Shown here piece by piece: positions 4,814 through 5,342 of a DNA stretch of 5,342 nucleotides. A program made the position numbers and the translations under genes. Source of the DNA: Actinomycetes bacterium (GTDB lineage: Bacteria > Actinomycetota > Acidimicrobiia > Acidimicrobiales > Palsa-688). Within the stretch, counting starts at the first letter, position 1; each line of letters begins with the position of its first letter. Location of the stretch: the NCBI GenBank assembly GCA_021808665.1, contig JAKBBA010000204.1, positions 1-5,342 on the forward strand, written 5' to 3'. The notes under the pieces were generated by a model. It made no database searches. It worked only from the letters and a program-made list of their open reading frames with translations, and was not told where the DNA came from.

Positions 4814-5141
4814 GTCGCCCGCTGGCTTGCCGGCCCAGCAACCGAGGCGACGCATACCGTCCCAGTCGCCGAACGGCGTACGGGAACGTCCCTGGTGAGA
4901 GGGGGTGCCCACGGAAGGGTGTCCCGTGAGACCCGCCCAGGCGTCCTTCTCGCCGCTCAGTCGAGCGAGCGTGTCGCGCTTGCGCTGTTCGATGCTGCGT
5001 GGGTGCTTCTATCTCGTGTTGTTCCTTACCTCTCATGGTTCCTCGAAGGATCAATCGGACTGTGAGCGGTGTCGCCGCGAGGATGGCTCTCCGACTAGTC
5101 CCCCGGGAGGTGCTGGGTCAGGAGACGGCAGTCTTCAGCAG
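4814..5141. other. Gene-free stretch with one possible minus-strand gene fragment
   Basis: No intact gene is supported here. On the minus strand at about 4925-5008 the frame reads RSIEQRKRDTLARLSGEKDA followed by W, with G/C third positions and no start codon after the TAG at 5009-5011. It faintly recalls the N-terminus of PPOX/F420-type flavoprotein families, but the similarity fades after Trp and I do not assign it. The left part holds the upstream region of the yefM operon. The right end abuts the IS3-family element. Confidence 0.3.
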
Positions 5142-5169
5142 TGAACTTCCCCTGGGATCGTGGAGGCTT
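5142..5169. repeat. Probable terminal inverted repeat of the IS3-family element
   Basis: The 28 bases begin TGAACTTCCCC and end GGAGGCTT at 5169, 3 bases short of the transposase stop codon. The identification rests on remembered family termini. The matching repeat at the far end is not in the window. Confidence 0.5.
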
Positions 5170-5172
5170 CCG

Positions 5173-5342
5173 TTATGCTGCCGCCTGGTTGGACCAGGCT
5201 GTCTCGTAGTCGATAGGTGACTTCGAGTCGCAAGCGCTGTGCCTGCGTCGACTGTTATAGAAGTTAAAAGCCCATTCGACAACGATCTGTTTCACTTGGC
5301 GCCTTGTCCTAAAATGGTATCTCGATAGGACCTCGTGTTGTC
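5173..5342 (-). CDS. IS3-family transposase (OrfB/integrase core), C-terminal 55 residues, partial
   Basis: Reading in from the right edge, the frame gives RYHFRTRRQVKQIVVEWAF, then NFYNSRRRHSACDSKSPIDY, then ETAWSNQAAA and a stop at 5173-5175. The pattern FYN.RR.HSA....SP.DYE is the hallmark C-terminus of IS3-family integrase-core transposases. It follows the last catalytic Glu, which lies outside the window. The visible part has no frameshift, so the element may be intact beyond the edge. The gene's 5' end, OrfA and any programmed frameshift are not visible. Confidence 0.85.
   Translation of the reverse strand, partial: QHEVLSRYHFRTRRQVKQIVVEWAFNFYNSRRRHSACDSKSPIDYETAWSNQAAA

Larger units (their letters stand above)
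5142..5342 (-). mobile_element. 3' end of an IS3-family insertion sequence, continuing past the right edge
   Basis: The transposase C-terminus (stop at 5173-5175) is followed on the minus strand by 31 bases up to 5142. The outer boundary is set by TGAACTTCCCCTGGGATCGT (5142-5161), then GGAGGCTT, read on the plus strand. This follows the TGAAC..CCC.GG...GGAG.CTT form I know from IS3-family terminal repeats in actinobacteria. The other end and the target duplication are outside the window. The element is A+T-richer than its surroundings around 5255-5320. Confidence 0.65.

Noticed and set aside
4307..4912. Minus-strand open frame of 201 codons across the yefM-yoeB operon
   Set aside because: It overlaps both well-supported genes in another frame and has no ribosome site. 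Its translation over them is Arg-rich and motif-free.
1..5342. tRNA, rRNA, CRISPR array or integron attachment sites
   Set aside because: No spaced direct repeats, cloverleaf-like segments or ribosomal RNA stretches were seen while reading both strands.

Overview
The window is GC-rich, with strong G/C preference at third codon positions in its real genes. Every recognisable protein points to a high-GC actinobacterium: mycobacterial-type YefM/YoeB, a conserved actinobacterial membrane-associated protein, and Ala/Pro-rich extracytoplasmic proteins. The species cannot be told from the sequence. It reads as an accessory region (genomic island or plasmid segment): four probably intact genes set among broken genes and two insertion-sequence fragments, one internal and one at the right edge.

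Left part, 1-2000, mostly decayed. A frameshifted conserved actinobacterial gene (1 to about 360) is followed by the N-terminal part of an IS30-type transposase (529-838). That fragment is fused to the C-terminal half of a Phd/RelB-type antitoxin (839-1000). The antitoxin overlaps, by ATGA, a RelE-type toxin gene with an in-frame TGA and a lost C-terminus (997 to about 1240). On the minus strand at 1190-1577 lie pieces of at least one other gene, including a helix-turn-helix-like reading frame. A second toxin-antitoxin pair follows: a ribbon-helix-helix antitoxin (1617-1850) with a 22-bp perfect palindrome at its start, then a Doc (Fic-fold) toxin reduced to about 17 recognisable residues.

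Middle part, 2021-3999, minus strand. It holds an intact DUF169 (COG2043) protein, an intact single-pass membrane-anchored protein of 282 residues, and, just upstream of the latter, a 49-codon reading frame with strong coding character in its second half. A sigma-70-like promoter (CTGACT, 17 bp, TATAGT) ends 4 bases before its GTG codon. This promoter probably serves both the small frame and the membrane protein.

Right part, 4264-5342. An intact yefM-yoeB type II toxin-antitoxin operon reads leftward from an extended -10 promoter that overlaps an inverted repeat built on GTAC cores. The window closes with the 3' end of an IS3-family element (5142 to the edge), whose transposase enters from the right.

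Overall, three toxin-antitoxin modules occur in about 4 kb. Two are dead or damaged and one looks functional. I found no clearly new multi-gene defence system. The best candidates for something undescribed are the small frame at 3817-3966 with its promoter, and the palindrome at the antitoxin start.
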